A stretch of DNA of 64,000 bases from Paenibacillus_D tarimensis_A (GTDB lineage: Bacteria > Bacillota > Bacilli > Paenibacillales > Paenibacillaceae), in contig CP166298.1 in the NCBI GenBank assembly GCA_041281825.1, positions 3,844,001 to 3,908,000 of the forward strand. The letters are read 5' to 3'. Each line of letters begins with the position of its first letter. The first letter of the stretch is position 1. This document shows, one piece after another, positions 25,714 to 34,567 of the stretch. Both the position numbers and the translations under genes were made by a program. A model generated the notes under the pieces. It was given only the letters and a program-made list of their open reading frames with translations. It did not search any database and had not been told where the DNA came from.

Positions 25714-25742
25714 ATTATAACACACATCAAATTGCAGATCAA
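25714..25742 (-). promoter_or_regulatory. Sigma-A promoter of rplU-prp-rpmA
   Basis: Minus strand: -35 TTGATC (25737-25742), 17-bp spacer, perfect -10 TATAAT (25714-25719). The -35 overlaps the last codons of the upstream RNase gene. Confidence 0.8.
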
Positions 25743-27001
25743 GTATAAATCGACCGGGACAAGCTGATATAAATTTTACCTTTTCCTTTGCACGCTTCGC
25801 ACGGCTGGGCCAACTGATTCATGATATTTTCCCGCGACTTCTTACGGGTCATCTCAAGCAGACCGAGACGCGTCCAACCGACGACGTGGCACTTGGTCCG
25901 GTCTTGCCGAATAAGCTGCTCAAGCCGCTGTTTGACCAGCTCGCGATGCTGCTCCTGCTCCATATCGATGAAATCGATAATGATAATCCCGCCAATATCC
26001 CTGAGGCGAAGAAGCCGGGCGATTTCGTCGGCCGCTTCCAGATTTGTCCGGAACACGGTATCTTCCAGGTCGTGGTGTCCGGTGAACTTGCCGGTATTCA
26101 CATCGATTACCGTAAGCGCCTCTGTCTGATCGCAGACCAGATCCCCGCCGCTGGCTAGACGAATACGGGGTTCGAACGCTCTCTCCAGCTGTTCGTCCAC
26201 CGCATAACGCTCAAACATCGGCTGGCCGCAACCCGATTCATATAACCGGACTCGTCCTGTAAGCGAAGGCGCCATTTGGCTGACGATAGCTACGGTTTCC
26301 TCGAACAGCGCCGGATGGTCGATCCATATTTCGTCCGTTTCCGTTGTCAGCATATCGCGTATGACACGCTGCAGCAAGTCGGCATCACAGTATAACTCAG
26401 AAGGGACAGGAGCGCTTGCCGCCATAGCCTCGACCCGTTTCCATTTCTCACGCAGCTGCTCCGCATCGTGCCGAAGGGATTGCTCATCGACCGACTCCGC
26501 AATCGTCCGCATAATGACGCCTTCCTCTTCGCCGCAAATGCTTTCCCCGATCTGCCTTAGTCTTGCCCGCTCCTGTTCCGTTCCAATTTTTCTGGAGACG
26601 CCGACATAACCGGCGTTCGGCATATAGACAAGGTAGCGGCCCGGCAGCGAGTAGTGGGTCGTCACCCTGGCGCCTTTGCCGCCAAGAGGCTCTTTCATCA
26701 CCTGAACGATTACTTCTTGTCCCGTCTTTAACAATTCAGAGATTGAAGGCTTGTCCTTCGGCTGGCGTTCCAGATTGGGATGCAGCATATCGTCAATATA
26801 TAAGAAAGCATTTTTCCCTTGCCCGATGTCGACGAAAGCTGCCTGCATACCCGGCAGCACATTGACGACGCGCCCTTTGTACACATTGCCGACCCATTGC
26901 TTGCCCGAGGACCGTTCATTATAAAATTCTATTAACCGGCCGTCAGTCATAACCGCCGCTTGCACACAGTTTTGTCCGCCATGCAATAACATCTGCTTCA
27001 T
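25739..27001 (-). CDS. rng: Ribonuclease G/E family endoribonuclease
   Basis: 420 aa, the length of RNase G. An S1-like domain (~35-125) opens GNVYKGRVVNVLPGMQAAFVDIG and continues NAFLYIDD; a DNase I-like catalytic domain follows with SGGDLVCDQTEALTVIDVNTGKFTG, whose Asp residues bind Mg2+. The C-terminal CEACKGKGKI zinc-link cysteines are present. RNase G/E makes 5'-monophosphate-dependent cleavages in rRNA and mRNA; B. subtilis lacks it, whereas Paenibacillus and clostridia keep it upstream of rplU. Confidence 0.93.
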   Translation of the reverse strand: MKQMLLHGGQNCVQAAVMTDGRLIEFYNERSSGKQWVGNVYKGRVVNVLPGMQAAFVDIGQGKNAFLYIDDMLHPNLERQPKDKPSISELLKTGQEVIVQVMKEPLGGKGARVTTHYSLPGRYLVYMPNAGYVGVSRKIGTEQERARLRQIGESICGEEEGVIMRTIAESVDEQSLRHDAEQLREKWKRVEAMAASAPVPSELYCDADLLQRVIRDMLTTETDEIWIDHPALFEETVAIVSQMAPSLTGRVRLYESGCGQPMFERYAVDEQLERAFEPRIRLASGGDLVCDQTEALTVIDVNTGKFTGHHDLEDTVFRTNLEAADEIARLLRLRDIGGIIIIDFIDMEQEQHRELVKQRLEQLIRQDRTKCHVVGWTRLGLLEMTRKKSRENIMNQLAQPCEACKGKGKIYISLSRSIYT

Positions 27002-27041
27002 TTATTTCATCACCGCCCGCTTTTTAACCGTCAGTCTCATT

Positions 27042-27917
27042 TTACCTTAAAAGCTCGCGAACTGCACTTCCCGGAATGCCTTGTACCAAATATCCGTCAA
27101 TAAGCCGTTCTTCCGGCAGCACAGCGACGATTTCCTGCAGCTCCATGACATAGATGAGATGATATTTCTCTCTCATGAGCAGCTTTAATACCGCCTGTAT
27201 CGTCTTGGTCCCTGCTACGACAATCGGTTGTGCGATGACGCCTCTTTTTCGGCGGTCGCCCGACGCCTGTTCTCTGCGCATCAAAAACCGGACAAACAGA
27301 TATGGAACATTCCGATGGTACGTCCAATTGGAAGCAAATAAAAATGCGCCGATCGCCAGCACATTCATTTGCACGCCCCCTGCCCAAATACCGGGAAATG
27401 CGGCATATACAATCATCGCGAAGCTAAAAATAAGACTGATCCGAGCGCCCCATAGGAGGGTTAAATGATACGGCAACTGATAACTGAGAACAGCCTGAAG
27501 CAGCCTTCCGCCATCTAACGGCAAAATCGGGAGCAAGTTAAATAAACCGATCATGATATTGGCCTGCACCAAATGCGCCGACCATTCCGGCGAGATCAGT
27601 CCAGCGTGCCCCATTGTCCATGCCAACAGTCCCATCCAACCGTTCTGCAGCGGCCCCGCGATGACGACCGCTATTTCTTGCGCCGCCGGGACATGGCCGG
27701 CCTCTTCGACTTCCGCTACACCTCCGAACGGCAAAAGCTTGACCTCGCGAATCGTCCATCCGTAGCTTTTCGCAGCAAACACATGTCCGAGCTCATGCAC
27801 AATGACGATCGCAAACAACGTGATCAGTTCCAGGAAATATCCGGTTACAATCGATGCAAGCATGACCAACAAAAACAGCGGATGAACGGACCATCGGATT
27901 CCGGACCATTTAATCAA
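27042..27917 (-). CDS. spoIVFB: Stage IV sporulation intramembrane metalloprotease SpoIVFB
   Basis: 291 aa, M50 (site-2 protease) family. The zinc site HELGH sits in helix 2 (~41-45), with the third ligand in NLLPILPLDGGR (Asp). About six membrane helices are followed by a C-terminal CBS-like domain (~220-285). It cleaves pro-sigma-K in the outer forespore membrane, held inactive by SpoIVFA and BofA and activated through SpoIVB. Overlaps spoIVFA by 8 bp. Confidence 0.95.
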   Translation of the reverse strand: MIKWSGIRWSVHPLFLLVMLASIVTGYFLELITLFAIVIVHELGHVFAAKSYGWTIREVKLLPFGGVAEVEEAGHVPAAQEIAVVIAGPLQNGWMGLLAWTMGHAGLISPEWSAHLVQANIMIGLFNLLPILPLDGGRLLQAVLSYQLPYHLTLLWGARISLIFSFAMIVYAAFPGIWAGGVQMNVLAIGAFLFASNWTYHRNVPYLFVRFLMRREQASGDRRKRGVIAQPIVVAGTKTIQAVLKLLMREKYHLIYVMELQEIVAVLPEERLIDGYLVQGIPGSAVRELLR

Positions 27918-28785
27918 GCGGAACCACGTCCATCGGATCGATATATTTATCGTTATCTTTAACGGCGAAGAATAACAAAGCGATATCCGAACCTTCCGCT
28001 TCTATAAGACTGCCGATCTTCTCGCCTGCCTCTACCCAATCATTGACTTTGACATTCGATTGACCAAGCTTGCCATATACCGTTACCCGCCGATTGGCAT
28101 GTTGAATGAGAATCGTTTCTCCTGCGCCGCTGCCGCCTGAAACGACCGTCACTCTGCCCGTTTCGACCGCGGAAACAGCGGCCCCCGGTGCCGCGGCAAT
28201 CTCCACACCGTTCAGAAGCTCGGCAAACGTGTGAATAACCGTGCCGTTTTGTACGGGTACGGCAACCGGCAACTGGGCCGATCCGTCCGCACGTTCGGCG
28301 GACTGTTCCTTCGGTCCGAAGATCGGAATGAACGCGGGTGATCCCGAGAATGTATCATGATACCAGGCAGCCACCGCTTCAAAGTTCATTTCATTGCTGA
28401 GCGCGTCCGCTACGATTGTCTGACCGCTCCTCGCCCAAGGTGTGTCTAATTGAAACATTCCCCAGATTGCGCCGAACAACAACACACTAATCAGAAGCTT
28501 GATTTGAATTTCCCTTTTCATGCTGCCTGAATTATTTCTTCCGGAATCATCATAAGTTTCCCTGCCTGATCGGTGCGCTCCCTTCCACTCATGCCAGCGC
28601 TGAGATTGCTGCTTCCATACCTGTTCAGGATCCGCTTCGCGTGTTGACACCGGGATGGAGGGCAATGGCATGTCCCGCTCCGGCTTGCGCACTTCCGCAA
28701 TCGGTACATCCGGTTTAAGCTGCTCTCCGGTGAGCTTCTTAATGCGCTCCTGCCGTCGCCGCCTGATTTCATCTTTCATTTTCAT
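27910..28785 (-). CDS. spoIVFA: Stage IV sporulation protein SpoIVFA (degenerate M23 domain)
   Basis: 291 aa from the ATG at 28785 (SD GGAGGG), giving MKMKDEIRRRRQERIKKL. A charged cytoplasmic segment of ~95 residues precedes one membrane helix (~97-115) and an extracytoplasmic region whose last ~110 residues have the M23/LytM fold (GRVTVVSGGSGAGETILIQHANRRVTVYGKL). The M23 zinc ligands are absent: where active enzymes have HxH, the sequence reads LLFF. It tethers and inhibits SpoIVFB and is the target of SpoIVB. Confidence 0.92.
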   Translation of the reverse strand: MKMKDEIRRRRQERIKKLTGEQLKPDVPIAEVRKPERDMPLPSIPVSTREADPEQVWKQQSQRWHEWKGAHRSGRETYDDSGRNNSGSMKREIQIKLLISVLLFGAIWGMFQLDTPWARSGQTIVADALSNEMNFEAVAAWYHDTFSGSPAFIPIFGPKEQSAERADGSAQLPVAVPVQNGTVIHTFAELLNGVEIAAAPGAAVSAVETGRVTVVSGGSGAGETILIQHANRRVTVYGKLGQSNVKVNDWVEAGEKIGSLIEAEGSDIALLFFAVKDNDKYIDPMDVVPLD

Positions 28786-28893
28786 ACCCGTTCCCTCCAC
28801 TCCTTGCAAGTTATGCGACAGGCGCATGTCCTTTTGAGAGCTTGTTCACTTAAACATATGATGGAACGGGCTTGTTTATGTTTTAGGGAAGAA

Positions 28894-28919
28894 GAAAAAA
28901 ACCGCAGCAATCGCCGCGG
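28894..28919 (-). terminator. Rho-independent terminator after rodA-like gene
   Basis: Minus strand: CCGCGGC-GATT-GCTGCGG stem then TTTTTTTCTTC, 6 bp past the stop at 28925. Confidence 0.85.
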
Positions 28920-28924
28920 CCGGA

Positions 28925-30073
28925 TCAAACCATCTCATATTTCTCCTGATGCGCTTTAATGCTAAACACGATACCGATACATAGCATATTCAGCAGCAGC
29001 GAAGTCCCGCCGTAACTGATAAACGGAAGTGTGATTCCCGTGATTGGCATAATGCCGATCATCATTCCGATGTTCTGAAAAATTTGGAAAACAAACATCG
29101 ACACGATACCGATGATGATGAACGAACCCTTCATATCATAACACTTGAACGCGATAATGATCATCCGGTAAATGAGCAGGAAGTACAAAAGAAGCAAGAT
29201 CGCCGAGCCTTGAAATCCGAATTCTTCCCCAATAACGACGAAGATCGAATCGGAATAGGGATACGGGATAAACCTGCGATTTTTCGAATCCCCCTGCATA
29301 TATCCGTCTCCGGTCAAGCCGCCCGAGCCGATTGCAATTTTCGATTTCTCCGCTTGATGCTTCTCATCGTCTGTGGCCGTCTCCGGATTAATGAAGGTGT
29401 TGATCCGCTGATACCAGTGCGATTTATTTTGTTCCTTCAGGTAGTCCCTTATTTCAGTATTAAACGTATTAAACAGGCTTACGAATAAGACCATCCCGGC
29501 AATTACAGCTGCCAGTCCGATCAATACATGAAAATATTTCACATTGCCGATCCACAGCATGCCGAGGACGATGACAAGATAAATGACCGCATTCCCTAAA
29601 TCCGGTTGGATCATGACAAGCATGAAAGGCAAAAAGGAAACGGCCGCGATGGGCAGTAAATCATTTGTAAATGTGAGCGGGTCTCCCTGCCTTCGTCCCA
29701 TTAAGACGGCAAGCGTAAGGATCAGCAGAATTTTCATAAATTCAGCCGGCTGAAAGTACAAACCTTCTACAATCTTAAACCAGCTTCTCGCACTATTGAT
29801 CTCCACACCAAAGAAGTAGACGGCGACGAGCATCGCTAATCCGAGACCATATAAATACATCCAGCCTTTCAAAACAATACGGTAATCGACAAAAGTACAA
29901 ACAATCGCCACCGCAAATCCTAAAGCGTAAAAGATAACCGTCTTTAAATCGTAATTTTCGTAATTCGGTCCGAACCCGTAGGTCGCGCTCCGCACAACCA
30001 GTGTACTTGTAGCCATCAGCAGGATCAAAATGAGCAATATGACCCAATCCAGCTTTTTTAATTTATTTAGCAC
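28925..30073 (-). CDS. rodA: SEDS-family peptidoglycan glycosyltransferase (RodA-like)
   Basis: 382 aa, ~10 membrane helices. SEDS hallmarks: NSARSWFKI, FQPAEFMKILLILTLA, the catalytic-region MIQPDLGNAVIYLVI (Asp), GSGGLTGDGYMQG, DSIFVVIGEEFGFQG, and the C-terminal GITLPFISYGGTSLL. SEDS proteins polymerise lipid II glycan. Linkage to mreBCD-minCD favours the elongation enzyme RodA over FtsW or SpoVE. GTG start; 7 bp after minD. Confidence 0.88.
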   Translation of the reverse strand: MLNKLKKLDWVILLILILLMATSTLVVRSATYGFGPNYENYDLKTVIFYALGFAVAIVCTFVDYRIVLKGWMYLYGLGLAMLVAVYFFGVEINSARSWFKIVEGLYFQPAEFMKILLILTLAVLMGRRQGDPLTFTNDLLPIAAVSFLPFMLVMIQPDLGNAVIYLVIVLGMLWIGNVKYFHVLIGLAAVIAGMVLFVSLFNTFNTEIRDYLKEQNKSHWYQRINTFINPETATDDEKHQAEKSKIAIGSGGLTGDGYMQGDSKNRRFIPYPYSDSIFVVIGEEFGFQGSAILLLLYFLLIYRMIIIAFKCYDMKGSFIIIGIVSMFVFQIFQNIGMMIGIMPITGITLPFISYGGTSLLLNMLCIGIVFSIKAHQEKYEMV

Positions 30074-30080
30074 CCGTCAT

Positions 30081-30872
30081 TCATCCTATTCCAAGGAACT
30101 TCCGGAACCGCTTGAATACCCCCGCCTTATCGTCGAGCGACATCAGCGGCACCATATCGCCCAAGATCCGTCTTGCAATATTCCGGTATGCGATCGCGGC
30201 ACGGGAGGAGGGGTCCATCACCGTCGGCTCTCCGGTATTAGCCGCTTTGATGACCCTTTCATCATCCGGTACGATGCCGAGTAAATCAATGGCCAATATT
30301 TGGCATATCTCGTCGATATCCAGCATTTCGCCCGATTTGACCATATTCGGACGGATCCGGTTAATAATTAATTTCGCTGTGATTTGCGACTGTTCCAGCA
30401 AGCCGATGACCCGGTCCGCATCGCGTACGGCCGCATTCTCCGGCGTCGTAACGACAATCGCGCGGTCAGCCCCGGCCACCGCGTTGCGGAAGCCTTGTTC
30501 TATACCGGCCGGACAATCGATAATAATATAGTCGAAGTCCTTTTTCAGCTCTAGAATCATATCCTTGACCTGCTCGGGAGTCACATCGTGCTTATCCTTC
30601 GTCTGCGCAGCCGGCAGCATGTACAGCTCATCGAACCGTTTATCCTTGACCAGCGCCTGATTAAGTCTGCAGCGCCCTTCGGCCACATCGACCAAATCGT
30701 AAATAATCCGGTTTTCGAGCCCCATGACAACATCCAGGTTTCGAAGACCGATATCGGTATCGACCATACATACTTTTTTACCGAGCAGCGCAAGCGCGGT
30801 GCCCACATTAGCGGAAGTGGTCGTTTTGCCGACTCCGCCCTTTCCGGATGTTACTACAATCGCATCCCCCAT
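30081..30872 (-). CDS. minD: Septum site-determining ATPase MinD
   Basis: 263 aa ParA/MinD-type ATPase. Deviant Walker A TSGKGGVGKTTTSANVG (~8-24) with the signature lysine, Walker A' MVDTDIGLRNLDVVMG, Walker B DYIIIDCPAGIE. The C-terminal amphipathic membrane-targeting helix (VFKRFRKFLGIG) is present. It positions MinC to block polar septation and in sporulating cells supports asymmetric division. SD AAAGGAG. Separated from minC by 299 bp, which is unusual. Confidence 0.97.
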   Translation of the reverse strand: MGDAIVVTSGKGGVGKTTTSANVGTALALLGKKVCMVDTDIGLRNLDVVMGLENRIIYDLVDVAEGRCRLNQALVKDKRFDELYMLPAAQTKDKHDVTPEQVKDMILELKKDFDYIIIDCPAGIEQGFRNAVAGADRAIVVTTPENAAVRDADRVIGLLEQSQITAKLIINRIRPNMVKSGEMLDIDEICQILAIDLLGIVPDDERVIKAANTGEPTVMDPSSRAAIAYRNIARRILGDMVPLMSLDDKAGVFKRFRKFLGIG

Positions 30873-30895
30873 AGTCTACACTCCTTTTATAGGTA

Positions 30896-31082
30896 GTTCA
30901 AAAAGTCCGGTAACGTCACCCCAAAAAGTGAAGAGAGGTTAGGCTTCGAAGCTTATTCCGTCCGCATCGAGCGAAAAGCTCGATCGGCGTCTAAACTTTC
31001 CGATAATGGCGGTAATGCTTCCTGAATTGCTTCGATAGAAGTTTATACATTACTTTCACGGGGCCCGATAATAGCCGGGACT
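30896..31082. repeat. Intergenic repeat element between minC and minD
   Basis: Shares a colinear series of blocks with the hom-thrC element: an end resembling GTTCAAAAAGTCCG (30896-30909), AAAAGTGAAG (30924-30933), a TTCGAAGC block, and the 34-bp block 31049-31082 (33/34 identical to 20226-20259). It also holds a perfect hairpin ATCGAGC-GAAAA-GCTCGAT (30966-30984). The rest of the 299-bp gap, to 31171, shows nothing else recognisable. Confidence 0.75.
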
Positions 31083-31171
31083 AAGCGGATGTTAGAACCC
31101 TCAATCAATCAGGTAGTCTAAGCAGATCTGTCCTTCGTTCCGTATAAGTTTATCCTCACTTGATCTGGAAG

Positions 31172-31840
31172 CTATACTTTCATAGTAAGTATGGCGGGTT
31201 TCTTTCGCAAACGGTGTAATTGCGATATTTTATCAATCTGCATTTGACCGTCGTTCAAATAAGCGAATTCCATCGCCGCATCCCCGGTTACCCATTCGTC
31301 AGGCGGGCGGCTGATGACATCCGCAATCCGCAGCTGCGTCGGTCGCAGCAGCGATGCCCCAATGATGGCATCCGTCCTCCCCTCCGTTCCGGCATGAGCC
31401 AAGCCGCGAAGGGCCCCCATCACGTAGATGTCGCCGGTGCACAGAAGAGTGCCTCCGGGATTTAAATCTCCCATTAACAGAACATTGCCATTATATTCGA
31501 CCGTCTGACCGGAACGGATGACGCCGGTTATGATCTTTATTTCATCGGACGTATCGGAAGATTTCACTTGCTCGAGCTTGTCCGAATCAATCGACTGGAC
31601 CATCAGATTGCCACGCTGTCTGATGATTGTCCTGATTTGCTCCTTCTGCTCCTCGCTTACATGCCTGGAGCCCAATTTTACATGAATATGAATAAGCGGA
31701 CCGGTTAAAACCTGTTGGTGGGATTTCTCCAGCTTATACCGTAATTCATCGAGCAAAGCCGAAAACTCGCATTGATCGTCAAGCAGGAAGAGCAGCCCTT
31801 CCTTGACGCCTTTGATCGTTATATGCTGCTTTTCGGTCAC
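31172..31840 (-). CDS. minC: Septum site-determining protein MinC
   Basis: 222 aa from the GTG at 31840, supported by GGAGGT 9 bp upstream and by the family-typical start VTEKQHITIKG; the ATG at 31909 that overlaps mreD would add 23 atypical residues. The N-terminal domain (~1-100) inhibits FtsZ polymerisation; the C-terminal beta-helix (~115-215: GQTVEYNGNVLLMGDLNPGG, GDIYVMGALRGLAHAG) dimerises and binds MinD. Confidence 0.93.
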   Translation of the reverse strand: MTEKQHITIKGVKEGLLFLLDDQCEFSALLDELRYKLEKSHQQVLTGPLIHIHVKLGSRHVSEEQKEQIRTIIRQRGNLMVQSIDSDKLEQVKSSDTSDEIKIITGVIRSGQTVEYNGNVLLMGDLNPGGTLLCTGDIYVMGALRGLAHAGTEGRTDAIIGASLLRPTQLRIADVISRPPDEWVTGDAAMEFAYLNDGQMQIDKISQLHRLRKKPAILTMKV

Positions 31841-31905
31841 CAGCGTCCCACCTCCATCGATAAACAATTCTTGCTGCGACACCGGGAATCCTGCTTTTTC
31901 ACCGC

Positions 31906-32430
31906 TCATTCTTCTTCATCCGCCGTCTTTTTTTTGAACGCCCCTTCAAACCACCTTCGCGCAGGGACATAGAATGCGAGAGCAAACGCGAGCTGCAGGA
32001 AGAGGCTTGGCACAATATGGTTCACTAGCGCCCATTCATACGATTCCTGCGTGATCCGGAATACAAAATAAATAAAATAAACAATCGTATTATATAACAA
32101 GCAGCTAAAGCCGATAAGAGACAGCGTGGCCGGCATCGGGATCCTCTTGAGGCCGAACAGCAGGCCGAAAAAATAGCCGCAAAGGCCCATCGCAAAGCCG
32201 TTCACACCGATCATATGACCGTAATAGACGATATCCTGAAGCAGCCCGAAGCCTAATCCGAGCAGCAGCGCAATGTGCCGGCCGGAGTAAAGTGCGGCAT
32301 ACAAGACAAAAATATAGGTAAATTGGGGCAGCAGCCTGTCCGTCCAGCCGGCCGGAATAAGCCAGTGCATGATCGTCCCTTCAATCAAGAACAGAAAAAA
32401 CATCAGTAGTAAGATTAGCCGGAATTTCAT
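31906..32430 (-). CDS. mreD: Rod shape-determining protein MreD
   Basis: 174 aa, five to six membrane helices; member of the poorly conserved MreD family. GFGLLQDIVYYGHMIGVNGFAMGLCGYFFGL is the recognisable core. It is an integral membrane part of the elongasome with MreB, MreC and RodA. The start overlaps mreC by 4 bp; SD GGAG. Confidence 0.93.
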   Translation of the reverse strand: MKFRLILLLMFFLFLIEGTIMHWLIPAGWTDRLLPQFTYIFVLYAALYSGRHIALLLGLGFGLLQDIVYYGHMIGVNGFAMGLCGYFFGLLFGLKRIPMPATLSLIGFSCLLYNTIVYFIYFVFRITQESYEWALVNHIVPSLFLQLAFALAFYVPARRWFEGAFKKKTADEEE

Positions 32431-33305
32431 TCTTCCATCTCCTCAAAGCCCGGAACCTGAACGACAAATACTTCGGTCAGCTTATCAAGCTTCGCGGCCG
32501 GATCGATCGTCGCCGTATGCGTCAATCCGAAATCCCCGACCTGACGGGTGATGACTTCACCGATCACGATGCCATGCGGGAATACATAGCCGTTTCCGGA
32601 GGTAATGACGGTATCGCCCTTCCTCAGCGGATCATCCTCGGCAATTTTGGTCATCAGCAGCTGCCCCGTCTCGCTGTTGAAGCTTTCGACGATGCCGAAC
32701 GAATCGCTTTCCTTGTTATATACCGTCGCAGCAATCCCCTTGCCCCCGGCCTGAGTATTCAATTCCGTAATCGGAGTCACCGACGAAGAAAAAGGAGATA
32801 CTTTGCTGACAAGTCCGACCAGACCGTCAACCGTCGTTACCGCCATATTCGTCCGTATGCCGTGCTTGGAGCCCAGGTTGATCCGGATCGTCTTGTTATA
32901 CGCATCCGGACTCGCCGAGATGACCTGGGCTATTAAATACTTGTAGTCGTACAGCTCCATTTGTTCCTTCGTAAATTTAAGTTCTTCCTTTAAACGTTCA
33001 TTCTCCGCCTGCAAACGGTTATAGGTGCTTTTATCCCGCGCGTAAGCGGCCAATGCAATGCGAAGCTGCTTGTTTTCCTCGTAAATATTCCGCATATTGC
33101 GAATATCCTCAAACAAGCCCGCCAAATAACCAGCGGGCTTGTAAAACCATTGCTGCACGTAAGAAACGGTGTCGCTTACAAATTTCTCCGGCCAAGACAA
33201 GTCTTTACGGTTCCCCAATGAAAATCCCATAATTGCAATTGCCAATATTAATCCGATCATCAGCAGAAATAATCGTTTATTGCGCAGCATCCTAAACAGA
33301 GCCAA
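32427..33305 (-). CDS. mreC: Cell shape-determining protein MreC
   Basis: 292 aa. Single N-terminal membrane helix (~11-29), coiled coil (~65-115, including QAENERLKEELKFTKEQMEL), then the periplasm-facing beta domain (~125-280) with NLGSKHGIRTNMAVTTVDGLVGLV and KGDTVITSGNGYVFPHGIVIGEV. It scaffolds cell wall elongation enzymes. TTG start (33305) with a close SD. Separated from mreB by 147 bp carrying a hairpin. Confidence 0.95.
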   Translation of the reverse strand: MALFRMLRNKRLFLLMIGLILAIAIMGFSLGNRKDLSWPEKFVSDTVSYVQQWFYKPAGYLAGLFEDIRNMRNIYEENKQLRIALAAYARDKSTYNRLQAENERLKEELKFTKEQMELYDYKYLIAQVISASPDAYNKTIRINLGSKHGIRTNMAVTTVDGLVGLVSKVSPFSSSVTPITELNTQAGGKGIAATVYNKESDSFGIVESFNSETGQLLMTKIAEDDPLRKGDTVITSGNGYVFPHGIVIGEVITRQVGDFGLTHTATIDPAAKLDKLTEVFVVQVPGFEEMEE

Positions 33306-33361
33306 TCACCCGCCCGCATCATCCGTTTCTAAGTAAAGGTTGATCAAATCTATCGTTTGAA

Positions 33362-33409
33362 GCGCAAACGGCTGTCCCTCTATGCCAGAGGAGACAGCTT
33401 CCGTTGCGC
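33362..33409. repeat. Long imperfect hairpin between mreB and mreC
   Basis: GCGCAAACGG-CTGTC-CTCT at 33362-33380 pairs with the inverse at 33385-33409 (CAGAG, GACAG, CCGTTGCGC), giving a ~20-bp interrupted stem with a 4-nt loop. There is no T-run on the minus strand. Its arms resemble the element at 13605-13660, suggesting a dispersed hairpin family. It could modulate mreB versus mreCD expression. Confidence 0.7.
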
Positions 33410-33452
33410 ATCGCAGAATCAAATCATAAGAAGGTCATCATTTTATTCCAAA

Positions 33453-34487
33453 CTATCTTCTGGACCGCGGCACCGAGCCGCCTCTCGGTTTAAACAGGTG
33501 GATGTTATCGAGCGCGCGTCCCGTTCCGATAGCGACACAATCAAGCGGATTCTCCGCAACGATGACCGGCATTCCGGTTTCCCTTGCAAGCAGCTTGTCC
33601 AAATTGCGGAGCAGCGCGCCGCCGCCGGTCAATACAATGCCCCGGTCCATAATATCCGCCGACAGCTCCGGAGGACACTTCTCCAGTGTTACTTTCACCG
33701 CATCGACAATCGCATTCACCGTATCCGTCAACGCTTCGGTAATTTCATCCGATGTGATCGAAAGCGTCTTCGGAAGGCCCGTCACCATATCCCGCCCGCG
33801 GATTTCCATCGTTTCCGGTTTATTGGACGGCATTGCGGAGCCGACCTCCATTTTGAGCTGTTCAGACGTCCGTTCACCGATCATCAGGTTATACAGCCGT
33901 TTAATGTATTGCATGATCGCTTCATCCATTTCGTCTCCGGCAATCCGGATCGACCGGCTCGTCACGATCCCGCCAAGCGAAATGACCGCAACTTCCGTCG
34001 TCCCGCCTCCAATATCGACAACCATGCTGCCTGTCGGCTCCCACACCGGCAAATCGGCTCCGATCGCTGCGGCGAACGGCTCTTCGATCGTATACGCGTC
34101 GCGGGCACCCGCTTGTTTCGTCGCGTCCTCTACGGCTCTTTTTTCAACTGCCGTAATCCCGGACGGTACGCATACCATGACATTCGGGTGCCTCGGAAAC
34201 AGCGTGCGCTGTTTCTGGGCTTGACGGATAAAATATTTAATCATCGTAGCCGTCGTGTCGAAATCGGCGATAACGCCGTCCTTCATCGGCCGTACAGCGC
34301 GTATATTTCCCGGCGTTCTACCAATCATTTTTTTGGCCTGCTCTCCGACCGCTTCGATTGTCTTCGTATCGGTACGAAGTGCGACAACGGAGGGCTCTCT
34401 GACAACAATACCTTTACCTCTTACATATACGAGGGTATTCGCCGTTCCCAGGTCGATCCCCAAATCTTTCGTAAAACTACCAAACAT
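33453..34487 (-). CDS. mreB: Actin-like cell shape protein MreB
   Basis: 344 aa from the ATG at 34487 (SD GGGAG, start MFGSFTKDLGIDLGTANTL). Actin-fold ATP motifs: DLGTANTLVYVRGKG (phosphate 1), VVDIGGGTTEVAVISLGG (phosphate 2), ELSADIMDRGIVLTGGGALLRNLD (adenosine). It forms membrane-bound filaments guiding wall synthesis. The ATG at 34547 adds 20 unconserved residues without an SD. Confidence 0.97.
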   Translation of the reverse strand: MFGSFTKDLGIDLGTANTLVYVRGKGIVVREPSVVALRTDTKTIEAVGEQAKKMIGRTPGNIRAVRPMKDGVIADFDTTATMIKYFIRQAQKQRTLFPRHPNVMVCVPSGITAVEKRAVEDATKQAGARDAYTIEEPFAAAIGADLPVWEPTGSMVVDIGGGTTEVAVISLGGIVTSRSIRIAGDEMDEAIMQYIKRLYNLMIGERTSEQLKMEVGSAMPSNKPETMEIRGRDMVTGLPKTLSITSDEITEALTDTVNAIVDAVKVTLEKCPPELSADIMDRGIVLTGGGALLRNLDKLLARETGMPVIVAENPLDCVAIGTGRALDNIHLFKPRGGSVPRSRR

Positions 34488-34567
34488 GATTATTCTCCCT
34501 TTCTTGAAGTGAAGGTCAACCTGATGAAAAACAATCCACGTAATCATAATGCATGCATTAAATTATA

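Noticed and set aside
31841..31909. MinC start at the ATG overlapping mreD
   Set aside because: The 23 added residues do not resemble MinC, and a GTG at 31840 with a strong SD gives the expected 222-residue protein.
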